48,047 nt of DNA from Bacteroidota bacterium (GCA_023422565.1 JAFAGR010000033.1:1-48047), one strand, 5' to 3'. Positions 31,489 to 40,216 are shown, numbered from the stretch's first letter. Notes: generated from the sequence alone by a model not told the origin. Program-made: numbers and translations.

Positions 31489-33171
31489 TTAAACCAGCAT
31501 GGTTACCGGATTTTCCAAAAATCCTTTCAGCGATTGAAGGAAGGCAGCGCCCACAGCTCCGTCTACAGTGCGGTGATCGCAACTCATAGTTACCTTCATT
31601 ACATTGGTAACATCAAAACCATCTTTTGTGCGTACCACCACTTCCTTAATTCTGCCCACAGCAAGTATGCAACTGTCCGGCGGGTTAATGATCGCCGTAA
31701 ATTCATCAATATCCATCATGCCGAGGTTGGAAATGGAAAAAGTATTTCCGCTGAATTCCTGCGGCTGAAGTTTTTTATTGCGCGCCTTGCTATACAGTTC
31801 CTTCGCTTCTTCTGCTATTTGCGACAATGTTTTTTGATCGGCAAATTTGATCACGGGAACTATAAGTCCTTCAGGCAATGCCACAGCAGAACCGATATGA
31901 ATGTGGTGGTTATGGCGGATGTAATCTCCCATCCAACTGCTGTTAACGTCAGGATGCAGGCGGAGCGCGGTTGCACAGGCCTTTATCACCATGTCGTTGT
32001 ATGAAATTTTAACGGGACTAACCTCATTCATCGCCTCACGGGATTTCATGGCATTGTCCATATTGATCTCCATGGTGAGGTAAAAGTGAGGAGCGCTGAA
32101 TTTGCTTTCTCCCAGCCTGCGCGCAATTACCTTGCGCATTTGCGTGAGGTCTGTGTCGGTATATCCTTCTTCCGATGCGCCGGCAAACGGAACAGCTTTT
32201 TGCGCGGGAGCGGGTTGCTGCTTTTGAGCAGGTGCTGCAGAAGGTGTGTAGGAATCAATGTCTTTTTTGGTAATGCGGCCACCATCTCCGCTGCCCTTTA
32301 TTGAAGAGAGGTCGTAGCCTTTGTCTGCAGCCATTTTTCGCGCAAGCGGAGACGCTTTTATCCTGCCGCCCTCTTCTGCTTCATGCGCAGGCGCAGTGTT
32401 TTCATTTTGCTGAGATGATTCCGCCGGAACGGATTCGCCTTTTTTATTTTCCTCCGGCTTTTCTTCGGCGGATTTCTTAGACGACTGAGCAGGCTTATTT
32501 TTTTCAGCTTCCATGTAAGCGCTAACGTCGGTTCCCGGTTTGCCCACGATGGCGATGATCTGGTTGATCTTAGCTGCCTGGCCGGCTTCCACGCCGATGT
32601 ATAGAAGCGTTCCTTCTTCGTAGCCTACCACTTCCATGGTCGCCTTGTCCGTTTCCACCTCGGCAATCACGTCATCACTCTTTACTTTGTCGCCCACTTT
32701 TTTATTCCACGCAATTATTTTTCCCTCCGTCATGGTATCGCTAAGCAGCGGCATCCTTATCTCTTTGGCGCTATCGGGAAGTTTTACCTCTGCTGCCGAG
32801 TTATCGGTCGACTTTTCTGCAGGCTTATCTTCCTTTGCAGATTGATCGGATTTTTCAGGTTGCTGTGGCTTGTCTTCTTTTTTCGTTTCCGCCTCACCGT
32901 TAGCTTCGGAAATAAGTGATTTATAATCTTCCCCTTCCTTTCCTATCACACCCAGAACCGCATCTATCTTCACGGCCTGGCCTTTTTCAGCGCCTATGTA
33001 TAAAAGGGTTCCATCGTGATAACTTTCCAGCTCCATTGTAGCCTTATCCGTCTCCACATCTGCAAGTACGTCGCCCGCCTTAACCTTATCACCTACTTTT
33101 TTGTGCCATCCTGCAATTATCCCTTCCGTCATCGTATCGCTCAATCGCGGCATGCGAATCACTTCTGCCAT
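31489..33171 (-). CDS. pdhC: Pyruvate dehydrogenase E2 component, two lipoyl domains
   Basis: E2 passes acetyl groups from lipoyl-lysine to CoA and forms the core of the pyruvate dehydrogenase complex. The 560-residue product has two lipoyl domains, with lipoylation sites Lys43 (ETDKATMELE) and Lys176 (ETDKATMEVV). The acidic, alanine/lysine-rich linkers at 92-133 and 222-268 are flexible. A peripheral subunit-binding domain spans about 270-306 (ASPLARKMA..GGRITKKDI), and the acyltransferase domain has catalytic His533 in SCDHRTVDG. Among E2 types, the repeated lipoyl domains and EGYTDTDLTQMRKVIARRL favour pyruvate over branched-chain or 2-oxoglutarate. The E1 and E3 genes are not here. Confidence 0.92.
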   Translation of the reverse strand: MAEVIRMPRLSDTMTEGIIAGWHKKVGDKVKAGDVLADVETDKATMELESYHDGTLLYIGAEKGQAVKIDAVLGVIGKEGEDYKSLISEANGEAETKKEDKPQQPEKSDQSAKEDKPAEKSTDNSAAEVKLPDSAKEIRMPLLSDTMTEGKIIAWNKKVGDKVKSDDVIAEVETDKATMEVVGYEEGTLLYIGVEAGQAAKINQIIAIVGKPGTDVSAYMEAEKNKPAQSSKKSAEEKPEENKKGESVPAESSQQNENTAPAHEAEEGGRIKASPLARKMAADKGYDLSSIKGSGDGGRITKKDIDSYTPSAAPAQKQQPAPAQKAVPFAGASEEGYTDTDLTQMRKVIARRLGESKFSAPHFYLTMEINMDNAMKSREAMNEVSPVKISYNDMVIKACATALRLHPDVNSSWMGDYIRHNHHIHIGSAVALPEGLIVPVIKFADQKTLSQIAEEAKELYSKARNKKLQPQEFSGNTFSISNLGMMDIDEFTAIINPPDSCILAVGRIKEVVVRTKDGFDVTNVMKVTMSCDHRTVDGAVGAAFLQSLKGFLENPVTMLV

Positions 33172-33237
33172 AATAGTTCTTGGTTTAAAGCCCGAAATTA
33201 AAGTAAAATCAATGAATAATGCTGCCGGTTGAAGGTG

Positions 33238-35004
33238 TTAATCGAGTTCGAGCTTCAACCTTGTGCGGAGTTCCTGTAGAAGGGGATTTTCCTCAACAAG
33301 AAGATTGTACACCTCCCGTGAGGTAAGAGGCCGTTCCTTGGGAGAATCATCGGTGGCCGCCTGCTCTACCCTGAATTTATATTTGATGGTTCGGCTCTTG
33401 AAAAACTTTTGAAAATGCTCTATGAATTCGTTTTTAAGAAATTCAATGTTTTTTTGATGGAAAGGAGAAGAAACCGTTATTTCTACCTCACCTTCTGCAT
33501 CCAGGCCGATCTTTGCCATATTGAACCAGCTTAGATAAACATTTTGCTGGCCTTCAAGAATGCGAAGAAAGTCTTCCCACATTTTGGAAAGGTTTTCTTC
33601 ATTCACTGCCACGGTTTCTATAACCTCTGCGTTTTCCTGGGCATATTTCTGGCGAATGTTTTTCAACATGCCGAACTTTTTTGGTTCTTCATGTACAACA
33701 GGTTGCGGAGGAGGAACTGACTTTTCTTCTTTCTTTTCTGTTTCGATGATCAATTTTGGAGCAGCGGTCTTTTTTACAGGAGTTTCACCGGTTGTATTTT
33801 TCGGTGCGGCTATCTTTACAGGAGTCAGGGCACGGAATGCAACCGGGGAAGAACGCTCAGTCAGTTTTTTTTTTGACACTGCAGGGTCGTCCATCATTTC
33901 CACGGCCTGCTGCAGGTAGGTGAGTTTTATGAGCATCAACTCCGTATGCAGTTTTTTATTTCTCGATTGGCGGAACTGAATGATTGCATCTGAAAGAATG
34001 TTTAGCGCAGCCAATAACCATCCGGCTGACATTTCTTTAGCCGCATCCTTATACTTCGCTTTAAAGTCTTCCGCCACTTCCAGCAATGCCACAGCCTTTG
34101 CATCCTTGCTTATCATCAGGTTCCTGATGAATTCAGAAAAGCCGTCAAGAAAAGTTTCGGGTTCAAAACCTTTTTGATTGATCTCATCGAATGTGAGTAA
34201 CACATCCGGGAGATCCTGTTCCCGCATTTTATTAAGAAGCCGGAAGTAATAATCCTCATCAAGAATATTGAGGTGTTCAAGTGTATTCGTATACGTTAGT
34301 GAACCGTTAGTGAAGCTTACTATTTTATCAAGGATGCTCAGGGAATCGCGCAGGCAGCCTTCACTTTTTTGGGCGATCACATGCAGCGCTGCCTTTTCGG
34401 CTTTTATGTTTTCTTTTTCACAGATCTCCGAAAGATGTTCAACCGTATCGCGCGCCGTTATCCGTTTAAAATCGAAGATCTGGCAACGGCTAAGGATGGT
34501 GGGAAGTATCTTGTGTTTTTCGGTTGTGGCGAGAATGAATATTGCATGCGTCGGCGGCTCTTCGAGTGTTTTTAGAAAAGCATTGAACGCTTGCGTGGTA
34601 AGCATGTGAACCTCATCTATGATATACACTTTATACTGGCCGGCCTGTGGAGCGAAACGTACCTGCTCAATGAGCGTGCGCATTTCATCAACACCGTTGT
34701 TGCTGGCCGCATCCAGCTCATGAATGTTCAGGGAAGTACCATTGTCGAATGATACGCAACTGGCACAGGTGTTACAAGCTTCTCCCTCTGCGGTTTTATT
34801 TTCGCAGTTGATGGTTTTTGCAAGGATGCGTGCGCAGGTTGTTTTGCCGACGCCGCGGGGGCCGCAAAAAAGAAAGGCGTGTGCGAGCTGATTATGGAGT
34901 ATCGCATTTTTCAGCGTGGTGGTGATATGTTCCTGCCCAACAACCGTATTAAAATTCTGGGGCCTGTACTTGCGGGCCGATACAACAAACTTCTCCATGT
35001 GCAC
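33238..35004 (-). CDS. dnaX: DNA polymerase III gamma/tau subunit
   Basis: DnaX is the ATPase of the clamp loader. The full-length 588-residue (tau) form has the AAA+ domain with Walker A GPRGVGKTTCARIL (48-61), the zinc-binding Cys cluster (67, 77, 80, 83), Walker B with DEVHML (130-135), and SRC sensor 1 (172-174). A collar domain ends near residue 370. After it comes a low-complexity Lys/Pro linker (about 377-450) and the C-terminal domain that binds other replisome parts. At codons 377-380 the gene has ten A in a row, and both other frames stop within three codons, so transcriptional slippage or frameshifting would give a gamma-like protein of about 380 residues. A Met two codons downstream is an equally good start. 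Confidence 0.95.
   Translation of the reverse strand: MHMEKFVVSARKYRPQNFNTVVGQEHITTTLKNAILHNQLAHAFLFCGPRGVGKTTCARILAKTINCENKTAEGEACNTCASCVSFDNGTSLNIHELDAASNNGVDEMRTLIEQVRFAPQAGQYKVYIIDEVHMLTTQAFNAFLKTLEEPPTHAIFILATTEKHKILPTILSRCQIFDFKRITARDTVEHLSEICEKENIKAEKAALHVIAQKSEGCLRDSLSILDKIVSFTNGSLTYTNTLEHLNILDEDYYFRLLNKMREQDLPDVLLTFDEINQKGFEPETFLDGFSEFIRNLMISKDAKAVALLEVAEDFKAKYKDAAKEMSAGWLLAALNILSDAIIQFRQSRNKKLHTELMLIKLTYLQQAVEMMDDPAVSKKKLTERSSPVAFRALTPVKIAAPKNTTGETPVKKTAAPKLIIETEKKEEKSVPPPQPVVHEEPKKFGMLKNIRQKYAQENAEVIETVAVNEENLSKMWEDFLRILEGQQNVYLSWFNMAKIGLDAEGEVEITVSSPFHQKNIEFLKNEFIEHFQKFFKSRTIKYKFRVEQAATDDSPKERPLTSREVYNLLVEENPLLQELRTRLKLELD
33865..33874 (-). other. A10 slippage/frameshift candidate in dnaX
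   Basis: Ten A occur in the coding strand at codons 377-380 (TCA AAA AAA AAA CTG). With one extra A the frame reads AAA ACT GAC TGA, and with one missing it reads AAC TGA, so either event ends the protein at once. The position is just after the collar domain, where gamma subunits end in other bacteria. Confidence 0.6.
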
Positions 35005-35034
35005 GCGGGATTTTTAATTTGGATTAAACCGCTT

Positions 35035-35066
35035 CAAATTTACGCCAATATCGGATGCCTTTTAAA
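35035..35066 (-). promoter_or_regulatory. Possible dnaX promoter
   Basis: On the minus strand TTTA (35063-35066) is followed after 20 bases by TAAATTTG (35035-35042), a full -7 match. It overlaps the end of the GNAT-like gene and would give dnaX its own transcript. Confidence 0.5.
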
Positions 35067-36206
35067 TTCCTTTGTACGGTCGAACAGGTAACGGTAGGTG
35101 GTGAGCTGGCGGCTTTTTTTCACATCGCCCAGTCCATATGCAATATTTATCATCTTTGGATTGAAGTCTCCTATCCACTGCATTTCATATTCGGTGTAGG
35201 GCACCGCATCGGTCTGAATCACTTTTCCGGCCTCGCCGATAAGAAAAGCATCCATGCCCTTACCATGCCATTCGGGTGAGATTCCGAAAACCAGCCCTAC
35301 AAATCTTTTGTTTTTTTTGAATGTTTTCAGCCAGAGAAATTTCAGCTTTTGAATGAACCCGAATTTTCCATCCAGGTATTTGAACCATTGATTCAGGTCA
35401 GGGAGATTCACAAAAATTCCGACGGGTTTATTTTTATCATAAACAAACCAAAGAATATTTTCATCCATCACGGGCTTCATCTTTTTAAACATGATGAGCA
35501 CCTGCTCTTTGGAGAGTTGCTTCAGTCCGCCATGGCCGGCCCAAGCCGCATTGTACACCGTGGCAAAATCAGCGGCATATTTTTCAAGATCGTTTTTCTT
35601 CAATCGCTCTGAATGCAGGTCGGGGTTTTTTGCCATTGCTGCGTGCCTTTGCCACAACTTCGGATTGTAAGGTTCTTTCGGAAACATGGAAAGGCAAACC
35701 TGGTGATAAAATGGTTTGAAACCATAATCTTCCAGCAGGTTTTTGTAATAAGGAAGGTTGTAGTTCATGCAATAAAGCGGTTCATAGAAACCTTCAACCA
35801 CGAGCCCCCACCAGCGGTCGCGTTCGCCGAAATTGATCGGCCCGTCCATGGCTTCCATTCCTTCTGAAAGCAGCCAGTGGCGGGCGTTATCCAAAAGCAG
35901 GTCTGCCGCGGCCTGGTCGTTTATACATTCAAAAAAACCCATACCGCCAACGGGAACATCATCTCCCTTGTTGCGGTATTTTGAGTTGGTGAAGGCGGCT
36001 ATACGGCCAATCAGTTTATCGCCATCTTTAAGTATCCAGCGTTGAACCTTTCCGTTTCGAAATGCCTTGTTTTTTTTAGGATCAAATACGTCTTCCACAT
36101 CCTTATCCAGCGGCCGGATCCAGTTTTTGTCGTGCTTATAAATTTCGAGGGGAACTTTTAAAAATTGTTTGGCTTCTTTTTCACCCTGAACCGGTACGAT
36201 CTCCAT
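35040..36206 (-). CDS. GNAT-like acyltransferase family protein
   Basis: The 388-residue protein looks like a two-domain GNAT-fold protein common in Bacteroidota and usually annotated only as a hypothetical or N-acetyltransferase. Visible blocks are EIYKHDKNWIRPLDKDVEDV near the start, GPINFGERDRWWGLVVEGFY (about residues 121-140), NLPYYKNLLEDYGFKPFYHQ, and a second half with LWFVYDKNKPVGIFVNLPDL and GISPEWHGKGMDAFLIGE, where the Gly-x-Gly could be an acyl-CoA loop. No substrate can be named. It lies 9 bases downstream of the desaturase-family gene, so a role in lipid or envelope modification is possible but is only a neighbourhood inference. Confidence 0.7.
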   Translation of the reverse strand: MEIVPVQGEKEAKQFLKVPLEIYKHDKNWIRPLDKDVEDVFDPKKNKAFRNGKVQRWILKDGDKLIGRIAAFTNSKYRNKGDDVPVGGMGFFECINDQAAADLLLDNARHWLLSEGMEAMDGPINFGERDRWWGLVVEGFYEPLYCMNYNLPYYKNLLEDYGFKPFYHQVCLSMFPKEPYNPKLWQRHAAMAKNPDLHSERLKKNDLEKYAADFATVYNAAWAGHGGLKQLSKEQVLIMFKKMKPVMDENILWFVYDKNKPVGIFVNLPDLNQWFKYLDGKFGFIQKLKFLWLKTFKKNKRFVGLVFGISPEWHGKGMDAFLIGEAGKVIQTDAVPYTEYEMQWIGDFNPKMINIAYGLGDVKKSRQLTTYRYLFDRTKEFKRHPILA

Positions 36207-36215
36207 CCTGCAAAA

Positions 36216-37112
36216 TTAACGGCTTTCGTGGGCGGAAAATTCTTTTCTGAGTTGAGAGGCAGTTTTCGAACTGCCATCGTGGCTCCATCCGGGCGGCATA
36301 AAAAGGTATTTGAGTTTATCCATGAAGGAGGTGGTTCGGCGCATGTCTTTTGCGATCCCGTTCCATTCATGAAAAACTATGTTGACGGGGTGGGCAGGGT
36401 TTTCAATTGGTTTTGTCAGGCCAAACTTTACGGGTTCTGCCGGTAGTTCTTTTTGGAAAGTGCCGAATAGCCGATCCCAGATGATAAGGCACATACCCAT
36501 GTTTTTGTCAAGGTATACAAGGTTTGAAGCATGATGCACCCGGTGATGTGCGGGGCTCACAAATACCGCTTCAAACCATGCAGGCATTTTTTTAATGTAT
36601 TGCGTGTGCACCAGTATCCCATAGGTTTGGGTTAGCGAATACATGAAAACAATATCAAGCGGATGAAAGCCGGCGAGCGCGAGCGGAATAAAATAGATGA
36701 ACCGGTACACAGGTTGCAGCACCGAGGAACGGAAACCGGTGGTCAGGTTAAATTCCTCACTGGAATGGTGGGTGACGTGCACCGCCCAAAACATGCGGCA
36801 GAAATGATCGATACGGTGTTCGACGTAGAAGGCAAGGTCTTCCAATAAAAACAACAGCGGCCAATACAGCCAGGGATTTTCAATTTGGAAGAGCCGGTGG
36901 TCGTAACAGAAAACGAGAACCGAGATATAGAACAAGGAACGAAGTAAAAGATCAAGCCCGCCATTAAGAAGCGTGAGGTAAACGTTTTGCAGTGTGGCGC
37001 GGAGTGAATAAAACCTGTGGCCTTTCCAATTGCTCATCAAAATTTCTGCGCCAATGAGAACGGCGTAGAACGGAACCGACACCAATAGAAATATGGTTTC
37101 CCTTGAATGCAT
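36216..37112 (-). CDS. Fatty acid hydroxylase / sterol desaturase family protein
   Basis: This 298-residue membrane enzyme carries the di-iron histidine boxes of the family: HRIDH (about residues 118-122), HVTHH (about 131-135), and HHRVHH (about 194-199) with a further His upstream of them. Four to five hydrophobic segments surround the boxes. Family members hydroxylate or desaturate lipids with O2, and in Bacteroidota they may act on fatty acids, carotenoids or sphingolipids; the substrate is not visible here. It is 15 bases downstream of frr, with the GNAT-like gene 9 bases beyond. Confidence 0.9.
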   Translation of the reverse strand: MHSRETIFLLVSVPFYAVLIGAEILMSNWKGHRFYSLRATLQNVYLTLLNGGLDLLLRSLFYISVLVFCYDHRLFQIENPWLYWPLLFLLEDLAFYVEHRIDHFCRMFWAVHVTHHSSEEFNLTTGFRSSVLQPVYRFIYFIPLALAGFHPLDIVFMYSLTQTYGILVHTQYIKKMPAWFEAVFVSPAHHRVHHASNLVYLDKNMGMCLIIWDRLFGTFQKELPAEPVKFGLTKPIENPAHPVNIVFHEWNGIAKDMRRTTSFMDKLKYLFMPPGWSHDGSSKTASQLRKEFSAHESR

Positions 37113-37127
37113 TAATTAATGCAGCAT

Positions 37128-37691
37128 TTATACGAGCATGATCTCCTTTTCCTTTGCCACGAGATGTTTTTCTACCAAAGAAATATAGCTGTCAGTTATT
37201 TCCTGCACTTCCTTTTCAGCATCTTTAGCGGCATCTTCACTCAACCCGTCTTTTTGCAGTTTTTTTATGTTTTCGATCGCGTCTCTGCGGATGTTGCGTA
37301 CGGAAACTTTCGCGCTCTCGCCTTCACCGTTACAGCGTTTCACCAATTCCTTCCTTCTTTCTTCGGTGAGCGGAGGAAGAAACAGGCGGATCGAATTTCC
37401 GTCATTTTGCGGATTAAGGCCGATATTGGCCGCGATAATGCCACGTTCTATTGCCTGGATCATATTTTTCTCCCAGGGTTGAATGGTTATGGTACGGGCA
37501 TCGAGCACGGAAATATTGGCCACCTGGTTAATTGGGGTCGGGTTTCCGTAATATTCTGCCATTATGCCGTCAAGCATTGCGGGGTTAGCTTTTCCTGCAC
37601 GAATTTTTCCCAGTTCCACTTCGAGGTGGTCAACTGCTTTGGCCATCAATTGTTTCGTTTGTGCTAATATGCCATTCAGGTCTTCTGCCAT
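37128..37691 (-). CDS. frr: Ribosome recycling factor
   Basis: RRF works with EF-G to split the post-termination ribosome. The 187-residue product is normal in length and shows the three-helix-bundle blocks: VDHLEVELGKIRAGKANPAM, YYGNPTPINQVANISVLDAR, TITIQPWEKNMIQAIERGI, LFLPPLTEERRKELVKRCNG and the VRNIRRDAIENIKKLQKDG helix. A full -7 element (TAATTTTG) lies 20 bases before the ATG. pyrH and tsf, which often precede frr, are not adjacent; instead a repeat-bearing gap separates it from the WecA-like gene. Confidence 0.96.
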   Translation of the reverse strand: MAEDLNGILAQTKQLMAKAVDHLEVELGKIRAGKANPAMLDGIMAEYYGNPTPINQVANISVLDARTITIQPWEKNMIQAIERGIIAANIGLNPQNDGNSIRLFLPPLTEERRKELVKRCNGEGESAKVSVRNIRRDAIENIKKLQKDGLSEDAAKDAEKEVQEITDSYISLVEKHLVAKEKEIMLV

Positions 37692-37710
37692 AACTAAAAA
37701 GAATTGGGTG

Positions 37711-37718
37711 CAAAATTA
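37711..37718 (-). promoter_or_regulatory. -7 promoter element of frr
   Basis: The minus strand reads TAATTTTG followed by C, a full TAnnTTTG match, 20 bases before the ATG at 37691. Confidence 0.55.
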
Positions 37719-37818
37719 TGGAAATTGTTTTTAGTTAGTAGTTGGTGTGGGTTGTTCAAATTTTGGTGAGGCATCAGGGACATTTGGAACGTTAAGTTGC
37801 CTTGATTTAAATTCCTTC

Positions 37819-37890
37819 GCGTTAGGGACTGGCACCAGTACCGTGTACTGGAGAAGGCCCGACCACGGCCGGAGTGCCGTGGGAACGCCC
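37819..37890. repeat. REP-like palindromic element, copy B
   Basis: The outer stem GCGTT (37819-37823) / AACGC (37884-37888) and the flanking words GTTAGGGA and GGGAACGCCC are the same as in copy A at 1537. The first hairpin is CCAGTAC CGT GTACTGG, and the second is CCACGGC CGGAGT GCCGTGG, different from copy A but equally self-complementary. The element fills the middle of the 296-base gap between frr and the WecA-like gene, where no gene is seen. The same gap also has a perfect 14-base palindrome TTAAGACGTCTTAA (37938-37951) and AT-rich direct repeats. Confidence 0.7.
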
Positions 37891-37987
37891 AAAAAAGAGC
37901 AGGCTTGTTTAATTTTAGCAATACGAGTTTTTGGACGTTAAGACGTCTTAATTTTTAATTCGTAAATTTTTAATTCTTAATTGAACA

Positions 37988-39112
37988 TCAGTCTGCCTCA
38001 ACAGGCTCCGCGAAAGTGAAGTATTGGTGGGCGACCATTTGTTTCTCATGTTTCGCGCCCGTTAGTGATGGCTTGTTCATTTTTTTCTGACGAAAGTAAT
38101 AAACCAATGAAGTGAGTAAGGTTGCGCCGGCGAGCATCAGCAGCAGCACCCAGGTGGTGCCGAGATTTCGCAGGAAATATGCCGCGGCGATAAATACAAG
38201 GTTTACCAGCACACAGGTTAAGGTGATGCGGCGGTGAGACCAGCCGAGGTCAAGCAGGAAATGGTGAATGTGCAATCTGTCAGGACTGAAAGGTGAACGG
38301 CGTTGAAGCAGCCTTAGTCCGAATACACGGAGCGTATCCATTAAGGGCACGATCAGTACGGCCATACCTATCGCCGGCGAGGCTTCAAGGAAAAATTTTC
38401 CACCGGAAGTGCCTGCGATGTTAATGAATTTAATCACCAAAATGGAATTGATCAAACCCAGCAGCAGTGAACCCGTATCTCCCATGAAAATTTTTGCCGG
38501 AGAAAAATTGTAAATGAGGAAGCTCACCAAAGCGCCCGCAAGTGCGAAAGACATTACCGAATACATCAGGTGATCACTGTAAAGGAAATATAGTCCGAAC
38601 ACTGTGGTGGTTAGTAGTCCGAGGCTTCCTGCAAGCCCGTCGATACCATCGATCAGGTTAAATGAATTGGTGATCACCACGATGGTGAAAACGGAAAAAA
38701 CAATGCTTGCAATATGAGGCAACTCATAAATACCGAGGAAGCCGTGCATGTTAGTGATCTGCACGCCGCCAAACTTTATAAGTATTCCGGCGGCTATTAG
38801 CTGGCCGATGAACTTTTTGCTTGCAGACAAAACGAGGATATCATCCTTCATTCCCAGGAAGAAAATCACAATAGAAGCCGCGATAAAAAACTGCATTTCG
38901 TAGGCGAGGTTGGAGGGCACACCCATTAAAAACCCAATGATAAAACCGGCGAATATGCCGAGGCCCCCGAGTGTAGGGATAACCACCTTATGAACTTTTC
39001 GTTCATCGGGCTCATCGAACAGCTTTTTATCTTTCGCAACCTGAATAATTACCGGGATGGCAAAGTAGGTGATGAGGAAAGCTAAGGCCGCACTAAGTAT
39101 AATGTTATCCAT
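37988..39112 (-). CDS. WecA/TagO-like undecaprenyl-phosphate sugar-1-phosphate transferase
   Basis: This integral membrane enzyme starts envelope polysaccharide synthesis by moving a sugar-1-phosphate, usually GlcNAc-1-P, to undecaprenyl phosphate. The 374-residue product has about ten to eleven hydrophobic segments and the family motifs GMKDDILVLSASKKFIGQ, NSFNLIDGIDGLAGSLG, KIFMGDTGSLLLG and DRLHIHHFLLDLGWSHRR, which place it with WecA/TagO and not MraY. The last ~20 residues (about from KHEKQMVAHQYF, ending AEPVEAD) do not look like the family and may come from a dispersed repeat. It has a good divergent promoter. No polysaccharide cluster is next to it. Confidence 0.9.
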   Translation of the reverse strand: MDNIILSAALAFLITYFAIPVIIQVAKDKKLFDEPDERKVHKVVIPTLGGLGIFAGFIIGFLMGVPSNLAYEMQFFIAASIVIFFLGMKDDILVLSASKKFIGQLIAAGILIKFGGVQITNMHGFLGIYELPHIASIVFSVFTIVVITNSFNLIDGIDGLAGSLGLLTTTVFGLYFLYSDHLMYSVMSFALAGALVSFLIYNFSPAKIFMGDTGSLLLGLINSILVIKFINIAGTSGGKFFLEASPAIGMAVLIVPLMDTLRVFGLRLLQRRSPFSPDRLHIHHFLLDLGWSHRRITLTCVLVNLVFIAAAYFLRNLGTTWVLLLMLAGATLLTSLVYYFRQKKMNKPSLTGAKHEKQMVAHQYFTFAEPVEAD

Positions 39113-39140
39113 GCGAGTAGATTAAAGGCAGTCGACAGTA

Positions 39141-39171
39141 CAAAAGTATCAAATATGACTAGTAGAACGAA
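39141..39171 (-). promoter_or_regulatory. Promoter of the WecA-like gene
   Basis: On the minus strand TTCG (39168-39171) is followed after 19 bases by TACTTTTG (39141-39148), a full -7 match with a 3-of-4 match at -33. The leader would be about 22 bases. Confidence 0.6.
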
Positions 39172-39312
39172 TATTTTTGTGCCTGAAACTGCTTTTTCCG
39201 GGCCTTAAATTAGTTTATTTTTCTAATTCGTTTGAAAATTTTAAAGACCCACTCTTATTAAAAACGCCATATCGGGCCAAAAAGTATGGGCGCTGAGGGC
39301 GCCTTATTTTAC

Positions 39313-39343
39313 TTTGCAGGTGTCTGGTTTTAAATTAGGTTTG
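39313..39343 (+). promoter_or_regulatory. Promoter of the transketolase gene
   Basis: TTTG (39313-39316), 19 bases, then TAGGTTTG (39336-39343): a perfect match to the Bacteroidota TTTG-N19-TAnnTTTG promoter. Transcription would begin about 10 bases before the ATG at 39361. Confidence 0.75.
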
Positions 39344-39360
39344 CAAAAATTTGAATCCAT

Positions 39361-40203
39361 ATGCGTGATTTGCAGGAATTGGAAAAAGTTGCCAGCCAGG
39401 TAAGGCGGGATATTGTAAGGATGGTGCATGCCGTTCAAAGCGGGCATCCCGGCGGATCTTTAGGTTGTACCGATTACCTCGTTGCCTTGTATTTCCGTAT
39501 TATGAAGCATAACACGGAATTTTCAATGGATGGGATCGGCGAGGACCTTTTTTTCCTGAGTAATGGCCATATTTCCCCTGTTTATTACAGCGTATTGGCG
39601 CGGTCGGGTTATTTTCCTGTAGAGGAGCTAAAGACCTTTCGCAAATTAAACAGCCGCCTCCAGGGGCACCCGACAACTCACGAGCATTTGCCCGGCGTTC
39701 GGATCGCCAGTGGTTCACTGGGCCAAGGCATGAGCGTTGCCGTTGGAGCTGCCCTGGCCAAAAAATATAATAACGATGACCGCATAGTTTACTCGCTGCA
39801 CGGCGATGGTGAATTGGATGAGGGGCAAAATTGGGAAGCGATCATGTTTGCCGCGCATAAAAAGGTAGACAACCTGATTGCTACGATAGACCGCAATGGT
39901 CAGCAGATTGATGGCCCTACAAAGGAAGTAATGGCGCTGGATGATCTGAATGCCAAGTTTCTTGCTTTCAATTGGGATGTGCTTGAAATGGATGGAAACA
40001 GCATGCAATCAGTTGTGGAAACGCTGGAACTGGCGAAAACCCGTACAGGCAAAGGCAAACCTATTGCCATCATCATGAGAACCGGCATGGGGCACGGAGT
40101 AGATTTTATGATGGGCAGCCACGAATGGCATGGTATTGCGCCCAATGATGAGCAGCTTGAAACCGCGCTGGCTCAATTACCGAGAACGTTTGAAGACTAT
40201 TAG
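39361..40203 (+). CDS. Transketolase, N-terminal subunit
   Basis: Transketolase moves two-carbon units between sugar phosphates in the pentose phosphate pathway. This 280-residue chain holds only the thiamine-diphosphate/metal-binding half. Recognisable blocks are QSGHPGGSLGCTDYLVALYF (His and Gly-rich start), LSNGHISPVYYSVLA, QGHPTTHEHLPGV, ASGSLGQGMSVAVG, the cofactor motif GDGELDEGQNWEA (about residues 149-161), and MGHGVDFMMG..HGIAPNDEQ near its end. The C-terminal pyrimidine-binding half is normally a separate neighbouring gene in split systems; here the next gene is on the opposite strand, so the partner must lie elsewhere. The stop codon is genuine and no C-terminal half-sequence follows. 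Confidence 0.92.
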   Translation: MRDLQELEKVASQVRRDIVRMVHAVQSGHPGGSLGCTDYLVALYFRIMKHNTEFSMDGIGEDLFFLSNGHISPVYYSVLARSGYFPVEELKTFRKLNSRLQGHPTTHEHLPGVRIASGSLGQGMSVAVGAALAKKYNNDDRIVYSLHGDGELDEGQNWEAIMFAAHKKVDNLIATIDRNGQQIDGPTKEVMALDDLNAKFLAFNWDVLEMDGNSMQSVVETLELAKTRTGKGKPIAIIMRTGMGHGVDFMMGSHEWHGIAPNDEQLETALAQLPRTFEDY

Positions 40204-40216
40204 GGATTTGATGATT

